NCBI RefSeq assembly: GCF_004353905.1
Contig: NZ_SMOD01000032.1
Coordinates: 1-64,000 of the forward strand
DNA length: 64,000 bases
Direction: 5' to 3'
DNA from: Paraburkholderia guartelaensis
GTDB taxonomy: Bacteria > Pseudomonadota > Gammaproteobacteria > Burkholderiales > Burkholderiaceae
The translations under genes and the position numbers were made by a program. The notes under the pieces were generated by a model that worked only from the letters and a program-made list of their open reading frames with translations, did not search any database and was not told the origin of the DNA. Shown piece after piece: positions 54,207 to 63,575 of this stretch (within the stretch, counting starts at the first letter, position 1; the number at the start of each line of letters is the position of its first letter).

Positions 54207-56399
54207 GTGAAAAATGCTGCTCGCCTCATTGCCTTGTCGTTAGCGCTGCAAGGTCTCGCCATTGAACCCTGCGTTGCGCAAAGCACGCTCAACTACACCA
54301 CGTCCTGGATCGGCAACAGCTTCGGTTTCGGCGACGGCAAGTGGATGCAGCAGGACGTACAGGCCATCGCCGTCGCGCCAGACGGCACCGTCTACGCGAA
54401 CGCGCCCTGGGACGAAAGCGGCAGCGAGATCGGCGTCTACCGCGGCGGCGACAAGCTCGCCGTGGCCGGCAACACGCATGGCTGGGGCAATGCGGGCGGC
54501 GACGCCATCGCGGCGAACAGTACCTATGTCTATGCCGCGATGTCGATCGGCAACCAGAGCAATGGGCTCGTGGGCGCGGACTATCCGCCGGCCAACCAGA
54601 CATGGTTCGGTGTGACGCGCCGGCTGCGCTCGAACGTGGCGCAGGGCGCGCCGTTCGCGAGCGGCATCGGCAACAGCGCGAACGCGACGAAAAACAGCTT
54701 CCTGCGCGTGCTCGCCGCGCCGAGCAGCAGCGACAGCGCCGTGCGCGGCCTCGCCGCCACCGACGCGGAGTTGTATGTTTCGGATACCGCGGACAGCCGC
54801 ATCGTCGTCTACGACGCACAAACCATGCGTCAGCTGCGTTCTTTCACCGCGCCTACACCGGGCCGCATTGCGCTGGCCACCGACGGTACGCTCTGGGTGA
54901 TCCAGGGCATGCAGGACGCGAACGGCCCGAGCATCGGTCACTACCGCAAGGACGGCACCGCGCTCAACGATGCGCCCGTGTTGCCCGCGGGCACGGTGCC
55001 CACCGACCTCGCCTTCGCGCCTTCCGGCCAGCTCTCGATTGCCGACAACGGCCCCTCGCAGCAGATTCTGCTCTACGCCCGCGCGTCGGGCGGCCAGATG
55101 GCGGCGGCGGGCACGCTGGGCACGCGCCAGGGTATCTTCCACGTCGTGGAGGGCACGCCCGGCGACTGGCGCTTCAACGGCATCACCAGCATCGGCTACG
55201 ACCAGGCGGGCAACCTGTACGTCGCGCAAAACGGCCAGGGGCCGCGGCCGTACGGCACCGCGCTCGTCGGCCAGGGGGCGGTGCTCGAAAGTTACGCAAT
55301 GGGCACGCGCACGCTGGGCTGGCGCCTCGATGGCCTGACCTTCGTCGATGCCGCCGCCTTCGACCCCGCCAACACCGCGAACGTCTTCACCGGCTCGAAG
55401 CGCTTCACGCTCGACTACAGCCAGGCGCCTGGCAAGCAATGGACCTATGCGGGCTTCACGCTCAACCGCTTCGCGTATCCCGACGATCCCGCGCTGCACT
55501 CCACACGCGGCGTGCGCGGCTCGCCCATGGTGCGCCGCTTCAACGGCCAGCAATTCCTCTATACGCTCGACCAGTACGCGCACTACCTGAACATTTACCG
55601 CTTCTCGAGCGCGACCGATGGCGAAGTCGCGATTCCCTCGGGCCTGCTCGCACAGAATCCGATGCCGGGCAACTGGCCCGCCGGCCCGCCCACTTACGGC
55701 GAGTGGATGTGGCGCGACGCGAACGGCGACGGCCACGTGGACGCCAGCGAGATCACCTCGAACCCTTCGACGGGCGCGACCGTCGGCAACGGCTACTGGT
55801 GGGTGGACACGCCCGGCAACGTCTGGCTCGCGACGCCGCTTTCGGGGATTCGCGAGATGCCGATGCAAGGGCTCGACGCGCAGGGCAATCCGCAGTACAC
55901 CTATGCATCGTCGAAGATGTTCCCGATGCCGGCGCCGTTCAACCGCATCGCGCGGATCGTCTACGTGGCCGAAACCGACACGATGTACATCACGGGCTTC
56001 ACCGCGAACATTCCGTGGGATGCCTCGCACTGGAAGGAAGCCGGGCCCGTGCTCGCGCGTTATGACAACTGGTCGAGCGGTTCGCCCACGCTCACGTGGC
56101 AGGCATCGTTGCCCTGGAACACGAGCAGCAGCCCGCAGGTGACGACGGTGGGGATCGCCGTGGCCGGCAACTATGTGTTCATCGCCGAGCTATACACGCA
56201 GAAGATCGACGTGTACGACGCGCGCAGCGGCCAGATCGTCGGCTCGATGACGCCCGGTGCGAACGTGGGCAACACGAGCGGGTGGGTGGACATCTATATG
56301 GGCATGAGCGCCGCGCAGCGCGATAACGGCGATTACGTGGTGCTCGTGGAAGACGACGCGCGCGCCAAGATCCTGATGTACGACTGGACGCCGGGCTGA
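54207..56399 (+). CDS. Large exported NHL/SMP-30-like beta-propeller protein with an EF-hand loop, function unknown
   Basis: The 730-residue protein has a signal peptide MKNAARLIALSLALQGLAIE with cleavage near PCVAQS. The mature part has repeated strands of propeller type, such as DVQAIAVAPDGTVYANAPW, ATDAELYVSDTADSRIVVYDA, ALATDGTLWVIQGM, TSIGYDQAGNLYVAQNGQG and VAGNYVFIAELYTQKIDVYDA. A calcium-loop consensus DANGDGHVDASE occupies residues 504-515. No catalytic motif is recognisable. GTG at 54207 follows AGGAA. The divergent anti-sigma/sigma operon on one side and the wsp cluster on the other suggest an envelope or surface role, which is inference. Confidence 0.72.
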   Translation: MKNAARLIALSLALQGLAIEPCVAQSTLNYTTSWIGNSFGFGDGKWMQQDVQAIAVAPDGTVYANAPWDESGSEIGVYRGGDKLAVAGNTHGWGNAGGDAIAANSTYVYAAMSIGNQSNGLVGADYPPANQTWFGVTRRLRSNVAQGAPFASGIGNSANATKNSFLRVLAAPSSSDSAVRGLAATDAELYVSDTADSRIVVYDAQTMRQLRSFTAPTPGRIALATDGTLWVIQGMQDANGPSIGHYRKDGTALNDAPVLPAGTVPTDLAFAPSGQLSIADNGPSQQILLYARASGGQMAAAGTLGTRQGIFHVVEGTPGDWRFNGITSIGYDQAGNLYVAQNGQGPRPYGTALVGQGAVLESYAMGTRTLGWRLDGLTFVDAAAFDPANTANVFTGSKRFTLDYSQAPGKQWTYAGFTLNRFAYPDDPALHSTRGVRGSPMVRRFNGQQFLYTLDQYAHYLNIYRFSSATDGEVAIPSGLLAQNPMPGNWPAGPPTYGEWMWRDANGDGHVDASEITSNPSTGATVGNGYWWVDTPGNVWLATPLSGIREMPMQGLDAQGNPQYTYASSKMFPMPAPFNRIARIVYVAETDTMYITGFTANIPWDASHWKEAGPVLARYDNWSSGSPTLTWQASLPWNTSSSPQVTTVGIAVAGNYVFIAELYTQKIDVYDARSGQIVGSMTPGANVGNTSGWVDIYMGMSAAQRDNGDYVVLVEDDARAKILMYDWTPG

Positions 56400-56411
56400 G
56401 GCGCTGCGCCT

Positions 56412-57563
56412 TTACGACCGCCCCGACACGTGCGTGGAAAACGCCACGCGATTGCGCCCGTCGCGCTTCGCGCGGTACAGCGCGGCGTCGGCCTCCTCGA
56501 TCAGCGCGGTTTCCGCGAGCCCCGGCGCGGGCGTGAGCGTCGCCACGCCAATGCTGATCGTGAGGTGCTCGCTCACGGCGGAGCCCACGTGCGGTAACGC
56601 GAGCGCAGCCACGTCGCGGCGCATTTTCTCGGCGAGCAGCCGCGCGCCCGCGCTGCCCGTGCCCGGCAGCACCACGGCGAACTCTTCGCCGCCGAAGCGC
56701 GCCACGAGGTCGCGCGGCTGACGTATTTCGCGGCGGATCGTCGTCGCCACCGAGCGCAGCACGTTGTCGCCCGCCACGTGGCCATAGGTGTCGTTATAGG
56801 GCTTGAAGTAGTCCACGTCGATCATCAGCAGCGACACTTCGGTGCGCTCGCGCTCCGCCCGCTTCCACTCCGCACTCAGGAATTCGTCCAGATAGCGCCG
56901 GTTCGAGAGGCCGGTCAGGCCGTCCGAATGCGTGAGGCGGCGCAGTTCGAGATTTGCGCGCAGCAGTTCCTGCTGCGAGCGGCGCAGCGCGCGATACGCC
57001 TCGTCGCGCTGAAGCATGTTTACGTAGGATCGCGAATGATATTTCACGCGCGCGATCAGCTCGACGCTGTCCGGCAGCTTGACGAGGTAATCGTTGGCCC
57101 CCGAGGCGAACGCCGCGCTCTTGATGGCGGGTTCTTCCTTGGTGGAGAGCACGATGATCGGCACGTCGCGCGTCGCTTCGTTCCCGCGGTAGGCGCGCAC
57201 GAGCGTGAGGCCATCGGTGCCCGGCATCACGAGGTCCTGCAAGATCACAGTCGGGCGCACTTCCTCGGCGGTGCGCACGGCCTGGTCGGGATGCGCACAA
57301 TAATGGAAGTCGATCTCGCGTTCGCTTGCGAGCGCCCGGCGCACGGCCTCCGCCACGATCGCCTGGTCGTCCACCAGCAGCACCATCATCGGCATGTCGG
57401 CGGCGGGCAGCGTTTGCTCAAGCGCGCTGCGCACGGCCTCCAGCGCGACGGCGAGCGAAGCGTCGTCGGCGCTGCTGGGGTCAAGCGCTGCATCGAGGCC
57501 GACGTCCGGCCCGATGCTGTCGGCAACGTTTGCGCTGGTTGGAAGATTGGACTTCTCGGTCAT
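56412..57563 (-). CDS. wspR: WspR response-regulator diguanylate cyclase
   Basis: The 383-residue protein has a receiver domain (VLLVDDQAIVAEAVRRAL; phosphoacceptor Asp110 in VILQDLVMP), then the WspR-specific linker helix (YHSRSYVNMLQRDEAYRALRRSQQELL). The GGDEF domain follows with active site RFGGEEF. Phosphorylation by WspE should trigger c-di-GMP synthesis. The N-terminus is longer than in Pseudomonas WspR by about 40 disordered residues. The inhibitory RxxD site is not in its usual place: the residues before LVARFGGEEF are RQPRD, putting Gln where Arg is expected. It is the last gene of the wsp cluster. Confidence 0.92.
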   Translation of the reverse strand: MTEKSNLPTSANVADSIGPDVGLDAALDPSSADDASLAVALEAVRSALEQTLPAADMPMMVLLVDDQAIVAEAVRRALASEREIDFHYCAHPDQAVRTAEEVRPTVILQDLVMPGTDGLTLVRAYRGNEATRDVPIIVLSTKEEPAIKSAAFASGANDYLVKLPDSVELIARVKYHSRSYVNMLQRDEAYRALRRSQQELLRANLELRRLTHSDGLTGLSNRRYLDEFLSAEWKRAERERTEVSLLMIDVDYFKPYNDTYGHVAGDNVLRSVATTIRREIRQPRDLVARFGGEEFAVVLPGTGSAGARLLAEKMRRDVAALALPHVGSAVSEHLTISIGVATLTPAPGLAETALIEEADAALYRAKRDGRNRVAFSTHVSGRS

Positions 57564-57594
57564 GATATCGGTCGCGTCTCGTGATCGCTGGCGT

Positions 57595-58620
57595 CTAGCC
57601 GGCTGGTTGATGCAGTGGTTTCACCCGGCTCGCAAGCTCGGGGGCAATGGCGCCAAGCGGCAGGATCGCGCGCGCGGCGAAGAGCGCCGCCGCCGCTTTG
57701 GGCATGCCGTATACGGCGCTCGTCGCCTCGTCCTGGGCGATGGTGTGCCAGCCCTTGGCGCGCATTGCCTTCAGGCCGATGGCGCCGTCGCGTCCCATGC
57801 CCGTGAGCAGCACGCCGATCGCGTCGCCCGTCCAGCGCTCGACGAGGCTGTGAAAGAACGTATCGACGGAGGGCCGGTAAGGTGTGTCGGCCGGCTCGCG
57901 AGTGTAAGCCAGCTTACCGCCCACTGTCATGCGCAGATGATCGTTGGTCGCGGCGAGCAGCACGCAGCCAGGCGCGGGCTGCTCCCCTTCGAGCGCGATG
58001 CGCACCGTGAGCGGCGTCTGGCCGTCGAGCCAGGCGGCCATGCCCGCCGCAAACGACTGGTCCACGTGCTGCACGATCACGATGCTCGCGCCGAAACCGG
58101 CGGGCAGCGCGCCGAGCAAGGTGGCGAGCGCGCTGGGTCCGCCCGCCGAGGCGCCAATCGCGATGAGCGGTGCTTTCGTCATGCCGGAAGCGCTCAATGT
58201 CGAGGCGCGCGCGGCGAGATCGAGCGCGCCGGAAACGCGCCCGATCTGCTCGATCTTCGCGAGCAGCAGGTCCATGGTGCGGCGCGTGTCGGGCCCGGCG
58301 AGCGTGGGCGTGTCCACGGCATCGAGCGCGCCCGCGCCCATCGCCTCGTACACGCGCCAGGCGTTCGCGCCCACGCTGCTCGTGACGATCAGGATGGGGC
58401 ACGGCGAGCGCGCCATGATTTGCCGCGTGGCCTCCACGCCGTCGAGCTTCGGCATCACGAGATCCATGAGGATCACGTCGGGCACCTGCGCCGCGCAGAA
58501 CTGCACAGCATCCTCGCCGTTCGCGGCGACCCACACCACGCGATGGCCTGGCCGCGTCGCAATGGCCTGACGCAGCGCCTCGACCGCTAGCGGCATGTCG
58601 TTGGCGATACCGATTTTCAT
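57595..58620 (-). CDS. wspF: WspF CheB-type protein-glutamate methylesterase
   Basis: The 341-residue protein has a receiver domain with Asp53 (VILMDLVMPKLDG) and a CheB methylesterase domain. The nucleophile is Ser158 in IGASAGGPSAL, the His is in IVIVQHVDQSFAAGMA, and the Asp in LLTGMGRDGAIG. It resets the WspA receptor by removing methyl groups and so dampens WspR activation. In Pseudomonas, loss of WspF gives high c-di-GMP and wrinkly colonies. It overlaps wspE by four bases (ATGA) and lies 31 bp before wspR. Confidence 0.93.
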   Translation of the reverse strand: MKIGIANDMPLAVEALRQAIATRPGHRVVWVAANGEDAVQFCAAQVPDVILMDLVMPKLDGVEATRQIMARSPCPILIVTSSVGANAWRVYEAMGAGALDAVDTPTLAGPDTRRTMDLLLAKIEQIGRVSGALDLAARASTLSASGMTKAPLIAIGASAGGPSALATLLGALPAGFGASIVIVQHVDQSFAAGMAAWLDGQTPLTVRIALEGEQPAPGCVLLAATNDHLRMTVGGKLAYTREPADTPYRPSVDTFFHSLVERWTGDAIGVLLTGMGRDGAIGLKAMRAKGWHTIAQDEATSAVYGMPKAAAALFAARAILPLGAIAPELASRVKPLHQPAG

Positions 58621-60923
58621 CCCGTCGCCTCTCCGATCAGGTCGTTTACCGCGTCGAGCAGCGCTTCGTCGTGGAAGCTGCCCTTCGTCAGATAGTAGTC
58701 GGCGCCCGCGTCGAGTCCGCGCCGCCGGTCGTCTTCACGATCCTTGTACGAGACGATCATCACCGGCACGTTCCGATGCATCGCGTCGCTCTTGATCATC
58801 GTGACGAGTTCGATGCCGTCCATGCGCGGCATGTCGACGTCGGTAATGACGAGGTCGAAGTGCGCGTTGCGCAGGGTGCTCCAGCCGTCCATGCCGTCCA
58901 CCGCCACCGTGACGTCGTAGCCGCGTTTTTCGAGCAGCTTGCGCTCCAGCTCCCGCACCGTCAAGGAGTCCTCGACAACGAGAATGCGCTTGCGAGCACG
59001 CGCCCCATCGTGTGCGCCGCCGCGCGCCACGCCCGCGAGCTGGCCATCGCGCACGAGACGCGCAACTGACGTCACGATGTCCTCCACGTCGACAATCAGC
59101 ACGACCTCGCCGTCGTCGAGCAGCGCCGCCGCCGAGACGTTGCGCACCTTGCCCAGACGCGCGTCGAGCGGCTGCACCGCGAGCGTGCGCTCGCCCGCGA
59201 AGCGATCCACGGCCACGCCATAGAGGGCCGCCTCGCTGCCCACCAGCACGACGTTGAGGTCTTCCGAAGTCGTGGCTTCGGCGCCCGCGCCGAGCAGCTG
59301 GCGCGCGGTCACGAGCCCCACGGGCCGCCCTTCGAAGGCAATGTGCTGCTGGCCTTCGAGCATCTCGATCGTGCTGCGCGGCACGCTGAGCGCGCGGCGC
59401 ACGTGCGCGAGCGGGAACGCGTAGGCTTCTCCCGCAACCTCGACGATCAGGCTGCGCACCACCGAAAGCGTGAGCGGCAACTGCAGCACGAAGCGCGTGC
59501 CCTGCCCCGCCGAGCTCTCGATGCGCACCGTGCCGCGCACGGCCTTCGCGAAATTCTGCACGGCGTCGAGGCCTACGCCGCGGCCCGACACGTCGGTGAC
59601 GGTGTCTCGCAGCGAGAAACCCGGCAACAGCAGGAAGTCGAACAGCTCGGCGTCGGACATCGCGGCCACGGCCTGGGGCTGCGCGAGCGAGCGCGCGAGG
59701 ATACTCGCGCGCAGTGCGTCCAGATCGATGCCCGCGCCGTCGTCGGCCACGGCGATCAGCAGCTTGCCGGCGCTATGACGCGCTTCGAGCGTGAGACTCG
59801 CCTCTTCGGGCTTGCCCGCGCGCCGTCTTGTTTCGGGGTCCTCGATACCATGATCGAGCGCATTGCGCAGCAGGTGGCCGAGCGGCGCGTCGAGCATTTC
59901 GAGAATGTCGCGGTCCACTTGCGTCGACTCGCCGGCAATCGCGAAGCGCACGCGCTTGCCAAGCGAGCGCGCAAGGTCGCGCACCACGCGCGGATACGTG
60001 TGCGCCGCATCGCCGAACGGCCGCATGCGGCATTGCAGGGCCTCGTCGTATAGGCGCTGCGCGAGTTTCGTTCCGCGCCGGTCGATGCGATCGACGTCGT
60101 CGAATCGCTCGGATAGCTGACGATCCAGCGATGCAACCGCATTGCGGATTTCCGCGAGCGCGGCGCGCGCGTCGTCGTCGAGCGCATCGCCGTGGCGCTC
60201 CTGAAACTGGCCCAGCGCCGCAAGCACGTCGCCCTGCGCGCGGCGCGTGCGCAAGAGACCTTCCGCGAACGGCCGCATGCGGCGCGACTCCACCAGCGAT
60301 TCGCCCGCGAAACCGAGCAAGCGGTCGAGCGTGCCGGCGCGCACGCGCAGCATGCGCTCGGCGTCCGCTGAACGGGGTGGCGAGGGTTGCGCGAGCGGCG
60401 CGGGTTCGACGTCGCCGGACGCCACCGCCTCCGGCTCCGGCTCGACCGCGGGTTCGGGCAGACGCAGTGACGCCGCCAGCGCGGCGAGGTCGTCGGTCTC
60501 GGGCGCGCTCGCGGCGGTGGTGTTAGACACGCCAGGCTGCGCCCCGCCCTGAAGTCGCGCCACGAACGCCACGACCGCCTCGTGCGAAAGCGGCGGCGCG
60601 TCGGCATCGCCTGCCGCGCCCAGCAAATCGATGCCGACGAGCAGTGCATCGATGCGCGCCGCGTCGATGCGCAACTCGCCGCGCTGCGCGGCCACGAAGC
60701 AATCCTCCATCGCGCTCGCCACCTCGACCGCTTCCGGCAGCCCGACGATACGCGCGGCGCCCTTGAGCGAGTGCGTCGCGCGCATGCAGGCTTCGAGCGT
60801 AGCGGCATCCTCGGGTGCGGACTCCAGCGCGAGCAGGCCCGCGGAAAGCGTGCGCGTCTGCGCCGCCGCCTCTTCATGGAAGAGGTCGAGCAGCGAGCGG
60901 CGGCTCAGTTCGTCGTCGCTCAT
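58617..60923 (-). CDS. wspE: WspE hybrid CheA-type histidine kinase
   Basis: The 768-residue protein has an HPt domain with phosphorylated His51 (MRATHSLKGAARIVGL). An acidic/Pro linker and dimerisation region follow, then the ATPase domain (LLRNALDHGIEDPETRR, VADDGAGIDLDAL, GRGVGLDAVQNF) and a CheW-like domain. A C-terminal receiver has Asp in VITDVDMPRMDG. It should phosphorylate WspR and WspF. The start at 60923 (MSDDELSRRS) is set by the ATGA overlap with wspD. The longer open frame to 61502 lies over wspD and is rejected. Confidence 0.93.
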   Translation of the reverse strand: MSDDELSRRSLLDLFHEEAAAQTRTLSAGLLALESAPEDAATLEACMRATHSLKGAARIVGLPEAVEVASAMEDCFVAAQRGELRIDAARIDALLVGIDLLGAAGDADAPPLSHEAVVAFVARLQGGAQPGVSNTTAASAPETDDLAALAASLRLPEPAVEPEPEAVASGDVEPAPLAQPSPPRSADAERMLRVRAGTLDRLLGFAGESLVESRRMRPFAEGLLRTRRAQGDVLAALGQFQERHGDALDDDARAALAEIRNAVASLDRQLSERFDDVDRIDRRGTKLAQRLYDEALQCRMRPFGDAAHTYPRVVRDLARSLGKRVRFAIAGESTQVDRDILEMLDAPLGHLLRNALDHGIEDPETRRRAGKPEEASLTLEARHSAGKLLIAVADDGAGIDLDALRASILARSLAQPQAVAAMSDAELFDFLLLPGFSLRDTVTDVSGRGVGLDAVQNFAKAVRGTVRIESSAGQGTRFVLQLPLTLSVVRSLIVEVAGEAYAFPLAHVRRALSVPRSTIEMLEGQQHIAFEGRPVGLVTARQLLGAGAEATTSEDLNVVLVGSEAALYGVAVDRFAGERTLAVQPLDARLGKVRNVSAAALLDDGEVVLIVDVEDIVTSVARLVRDGQLAGVARGGAHDGARARKRILVVEDSLTVRELERKLLEKRGYDVTVAVDGMDGWSTLRNAHFDLVITDVDMPRMDGIELVTMIKSDAMHRNVPVMIVSYKDREDDRRRGLDAGADYYLTKGSFHDEALLDAVNDLIGEATG

Positions 60924-61624
60924 CGCAAACTCCTTGCAAGCGCATCGAATAGCACCTCGACGTCGAGCACGCCCACCGAACGTCCGCGCCAGTGCATCAC
61001 GCCGCGCACATGCCGCCCGGCCGATTGCGCGAGCGTGGCGGGCGCTGGCAGGAGCGCGTCGGCGCCGAAGTTCGCGACGCCCTCCACGGCATCGACGGGA
61101 AACGCCGTCGTCGCGCCCGCCCACTCGGTCACGAGCAGGCGCGGCGTGGCGGCGCGCGACGGTGCGCCGGGGCCAGCGGCATCGATGCGCAGCAGCGCCG
61201 CCAGCGATACCGCGAGCGTGAGCACGCCGCGCACGTTCACGACGCCCAGCACGGCGGCGCTGCGCCGGTGTGGCAGCGTGTGGATGGCGCGCGCCTCGTG
61301 CACCTGGCGCAGCGCGGTAGCGGGCAGCGCGAGCCACTCGCCGCCCACGCGGAACACGAGCGAGCCTGCCTCGCGCGTCTGCGTGGCCGCGGACTCGGGC
61401 GCGCGTTCGAGCGCAAGCGCGGTAGGCGCGAGCGGCGCGGGACGATCGAGCATGCGCGCCGCCGCTTCTTCGAAAACCGGGCAATTCAGGCAGCGCACGC
61501 ACGTTTCAAGGCGCTGGCACGAGTTGTCGCCCAACGTGCCGATGACTTTCCAGCACCGCTCGGGCAGCTGCGCCGCCGGCGCGAGGTCATGCGCGCGGTC
61601 TCGCTCTAGTTCGCGCTCAGGCAT
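60920..61624 (-). CDS. wspD: WspD CheW-like adaptor
   Basis: The 234-residue protein has a Cys-containing N-terminus (CVRCLNCPVFEEAAARMLDR) typical of WspD. The CheW-like domain follows (SLVFRVGGEWLALPATALRQVHE, GVVNVRGVLTLAVSLAALL). It couples the WspA receptor to the WspE kinase. ATG 61624 follows AGGAGG and overlaps the end of wspC by eight bases. Four-base overlap with wspE follows. Confidence 0.9.
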   Translation of the reverse strand: MPERELERDRAHDLAPAAQLPERCWKVIGTLGDNSCQRLETCVRCLNCPVFEEAAARMLDRPAPLAPTALALERAPESAATQTREAGSLVFRVGGEWLALPATALRQVHEARAIHTLPHRRSAAVLGVVNVRGVLTLAVSLAALLRIDAAGPGAPSRAATPRLLVTEWAGATTAFPVDAVEGVANFGADALLPAPATLAQSAGRHVRGVMHWRGRSVGVLDVEVLFDALARSLR

Positions 61625-63071
61625 GCGGGCCTCCTGCGTCCGGTTCGGCGCGCTGTGCACGGCGCATCAGACGGCGCGCGCCTTCGGCATCGCCCTGCAC
61701 TTCGAGCAGCGCCGCCAGATGCGTGAGCGCTTCGTAGTGCGAAGGCGCCAGATAAATGGCCTTACGATAGTGCGCGAGCGCCTCGGGCGCACGGCCCTGC
61801 GCATCGGCGATCAGGCCCAGCAGATACCAGGTATCCGGGTTTTGCGCCAGCGCCTGCGCCGCTCGCGCGGCGAGGCGTTCGGCCTCGTCGAGGGCGCCTG
61901 CGTCGGCGAGGCGCCGCGCGTCGGCGAGCGCCGCTTCGGGCGAGGAGCCGGCGGAATGTCCGCCGCCCGCATGTGCGTTCACCACCGCCGCCGCGCGCGG
62001 AGCAGGCGTACCGTGCAAGGGGCGCAGCGCGAGCCGCGGCGTCGCGGGCCGGCGAGCAGCCGCGGCCACGGGCGCGTCGAGCGGTGCAAACACCGGCGCG
62101 CTGCCGAATGCGGGCGCCGCCGCCGTCGCGGCCATGACCGGCAGCGGCGTGAGCGCGGGCGGCACAGAAACCGCCGGGCTCGCCGGATGATGATGATCGG
62201 CGGTCTCGCCAGGTTCCGGCGCACGAAAACCGAACGCGAGCGGAATATAGGCGGACACCATCTCATGGCGCATCATCAGCCCCGTTTCCGCCGGTCCGAC
62301 GAAGATCATGCCGCCCGCCGTGAGGCGCGCACGCAGCAGGCCGATGGCGCGGTCCTGCGAGGCGCGGTCGAAATAGATCAGCACGTTGCGGCAAAAAATG
62401 AAGTCGTAGCGCACCGGGTGCGGTGCGAGCCATTCGAACAGGTTCGCGCGCTCGAAGGTTACGGCGCGGCGCACCGACGCGGCGATGCGCCATCCGTCCG
62501 GCGCCGCCTCGAAATAGCGCTCGCGAAACGCGAGGCCGTCGCCGCGAAACGCATTGCGGCCATACACGCCGCGCGCGGCCGCCGCAATCGACTGGCCGCT
62601 GATGTCGATCGCGTCGATGGCGAACTGCTCGTGCGCGAGGCCCGCGTCGAGCAGCGCCATGACCGCCGAATAGGGCTCCTCACCGCTTGAGCACGGCGCG
62701 CTCAGCACGCGCAGCACTTCGCCCGGCTGCGCGGCCAACCGCTTCGCGCCAAGGCGCGCCAGCGCGGCGAAGGCCTCGCGCTCGCGAAAGAACCAGGTCT
62801 CGGGTACCACGAGCGAGTCGATCAGCGCCTGACGCTCCGCGGGCGTCGTCGTGAGACGCTGCCAGTAGGCTTCGCGCGCCCATTCGGGCAGCGCGACGCC
62901 GCTCATCCACTCCTTGCGCGTGAGCGCCGGATGCAGATCGGCCTGAACTTCGACCGTCACCGCCGCCCGTGAGCCCACCGCGCGAGCGAGCGCGTTGGCG
63001 CCCAGCGATTCGGCGTCGATGCCGGTTTCGTCGAGCAGCCAGGCGGCGAAGCGCGGGTCGGCCTGTCTCAT
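61617..63071 (-). CDS. wspC: WspC CheR-type methyltransferase with TPR domain
   Basis: The 484-residue protein has a CheR SAM-dependent methyltransferase domain (VVPETWFFREREAFAAL, RVLSAPCSSGEEPYSAVMAL, YDFIFCRNVLIYFDRASQ). An Ala/Pro-rich linker (about residues 295-385) leads to a C-terminal tetratricopeptide segment (YLLGLIADAQGRAPEALAHYRKAIYLAPSHYEAL). It methylates glutamates on WspA for adaptation, opposing WspF. It overlaps wspB and wspD at its two ends. Confidence 0.92.
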   Translation of the reverse strand: MRQADPRFAAWLLDETGIDAESLGANALARAVGSRAAVTVEVQADLHPALTRKEWMSGVALPEWAREAYWQRLTTTPAERQALIDSLVVPETWFFREREAFAALARLGAKRLAAQPGEVLRVLSAPCSSGEEPYSAVMALLDAGLAHEQFAIDAIDISGQSIAAAARGVYGRNAFRGDGLAFRERYFEAAPDGWRIAASVRRAVTFERANLFEWLAPHPVRYDFIFCRNVLIYFDRASQDRAIGLLRARLTAGGMIFVGPAETGLMMRHEMVSAYIPLAFGFRAPEPGETADHHHPASPAVSVPPALTPLPVMAATAAAPAFGSAPVFAPLDAPVAAAARRPATPRLALRPLHGTPAPRAAAVVNAHAGGGHSAGSSPEAALADARRLADAGALDEAERLAARAAQALAQNPDTWYLLGLIADAQGRAPEALAHYRKAIYLAPSHYEALTHLAALLEVQGDAEGARRLMRRAQRAEPDAGGPHA

Positions 63072-63562
63072 GACGCGCCCTGCCACGAGGGCGGATCGGG
63101 AAAGAGCAGCGCGCGCACGCGCGCGTCGAGCAGTTGGGCGACTTTCACCCACTGTACGAAGCCGCGCTCGTCGCGCGCGACGGGGCCGAGCCAGCGCGCC
63201 TCGGGCGTGGCGATGCCGCCTTCGGCAAAGCGCTCGGGCGCAATCGACTGCGTGCGTGTCGCGCTTTCGAGCAGCAGCGCGAGGCGGCGCGGCGACGCAT
63301 GGGCGCCAGCCGCGCCGGCTTCGGCGCCACCGTCATACACGAGCACGAGCCGCGTGGACATGAGCGTGCGCGCCGGCCGCCCAAGCGCGAGCATCGGCAG
63401 ATCGACCACGGGCACGGGCGCGCCCTCGTAGTCGATCACGCCGGCGATATACGCGGGCGTGCCCGGAAACGCGCGCACGGGTGCGAGCGGCAGCACGTGC
63501 GCGATCTCGCGGGCATCGAGCGCGTAACGCTCGCCGTCCAGTTCGAACACCAGGAAGAGCAT
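63068..63562 (-). CDS. wspB: WspB CheW-like adaptor
   Basis: The 164-residue protein is a single CheW-like domain, beginning MLFLVFELDGERYALDAREIAHVLPL and containing IAGVIDYEGAPVPVVDLPML. With WspD it links the WspA receptor to WspE. It starts 13 bp after wspA ends and overlaps wspC by four bases (ATGA). Confidence 0.9.
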   Translation of the reverse strand: MLFLVFELDGERYALDAREIAHVLPLAPVRAFPGTPAYIAGVIDYEGAPVPVVDLPMLALGRPARTLMSTRLVLVYDGGAEAGAAGAHASPRRLALLLESATRTQSIAPERFAEGGIATPEARWLGPVARDERGFVQWVKVAQLLDARVRALLFPDPPSWQGAS

Positions 63563-63575
63563 CGCCGCTCCCGCG

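Noticed and set aside
60924..61502. Extended N-terminus of WspE
   Set aside because: The extension lies over the wspD gene in another frame. The HPt domain begins at 60923, and the ATGA overlap fixes the start.
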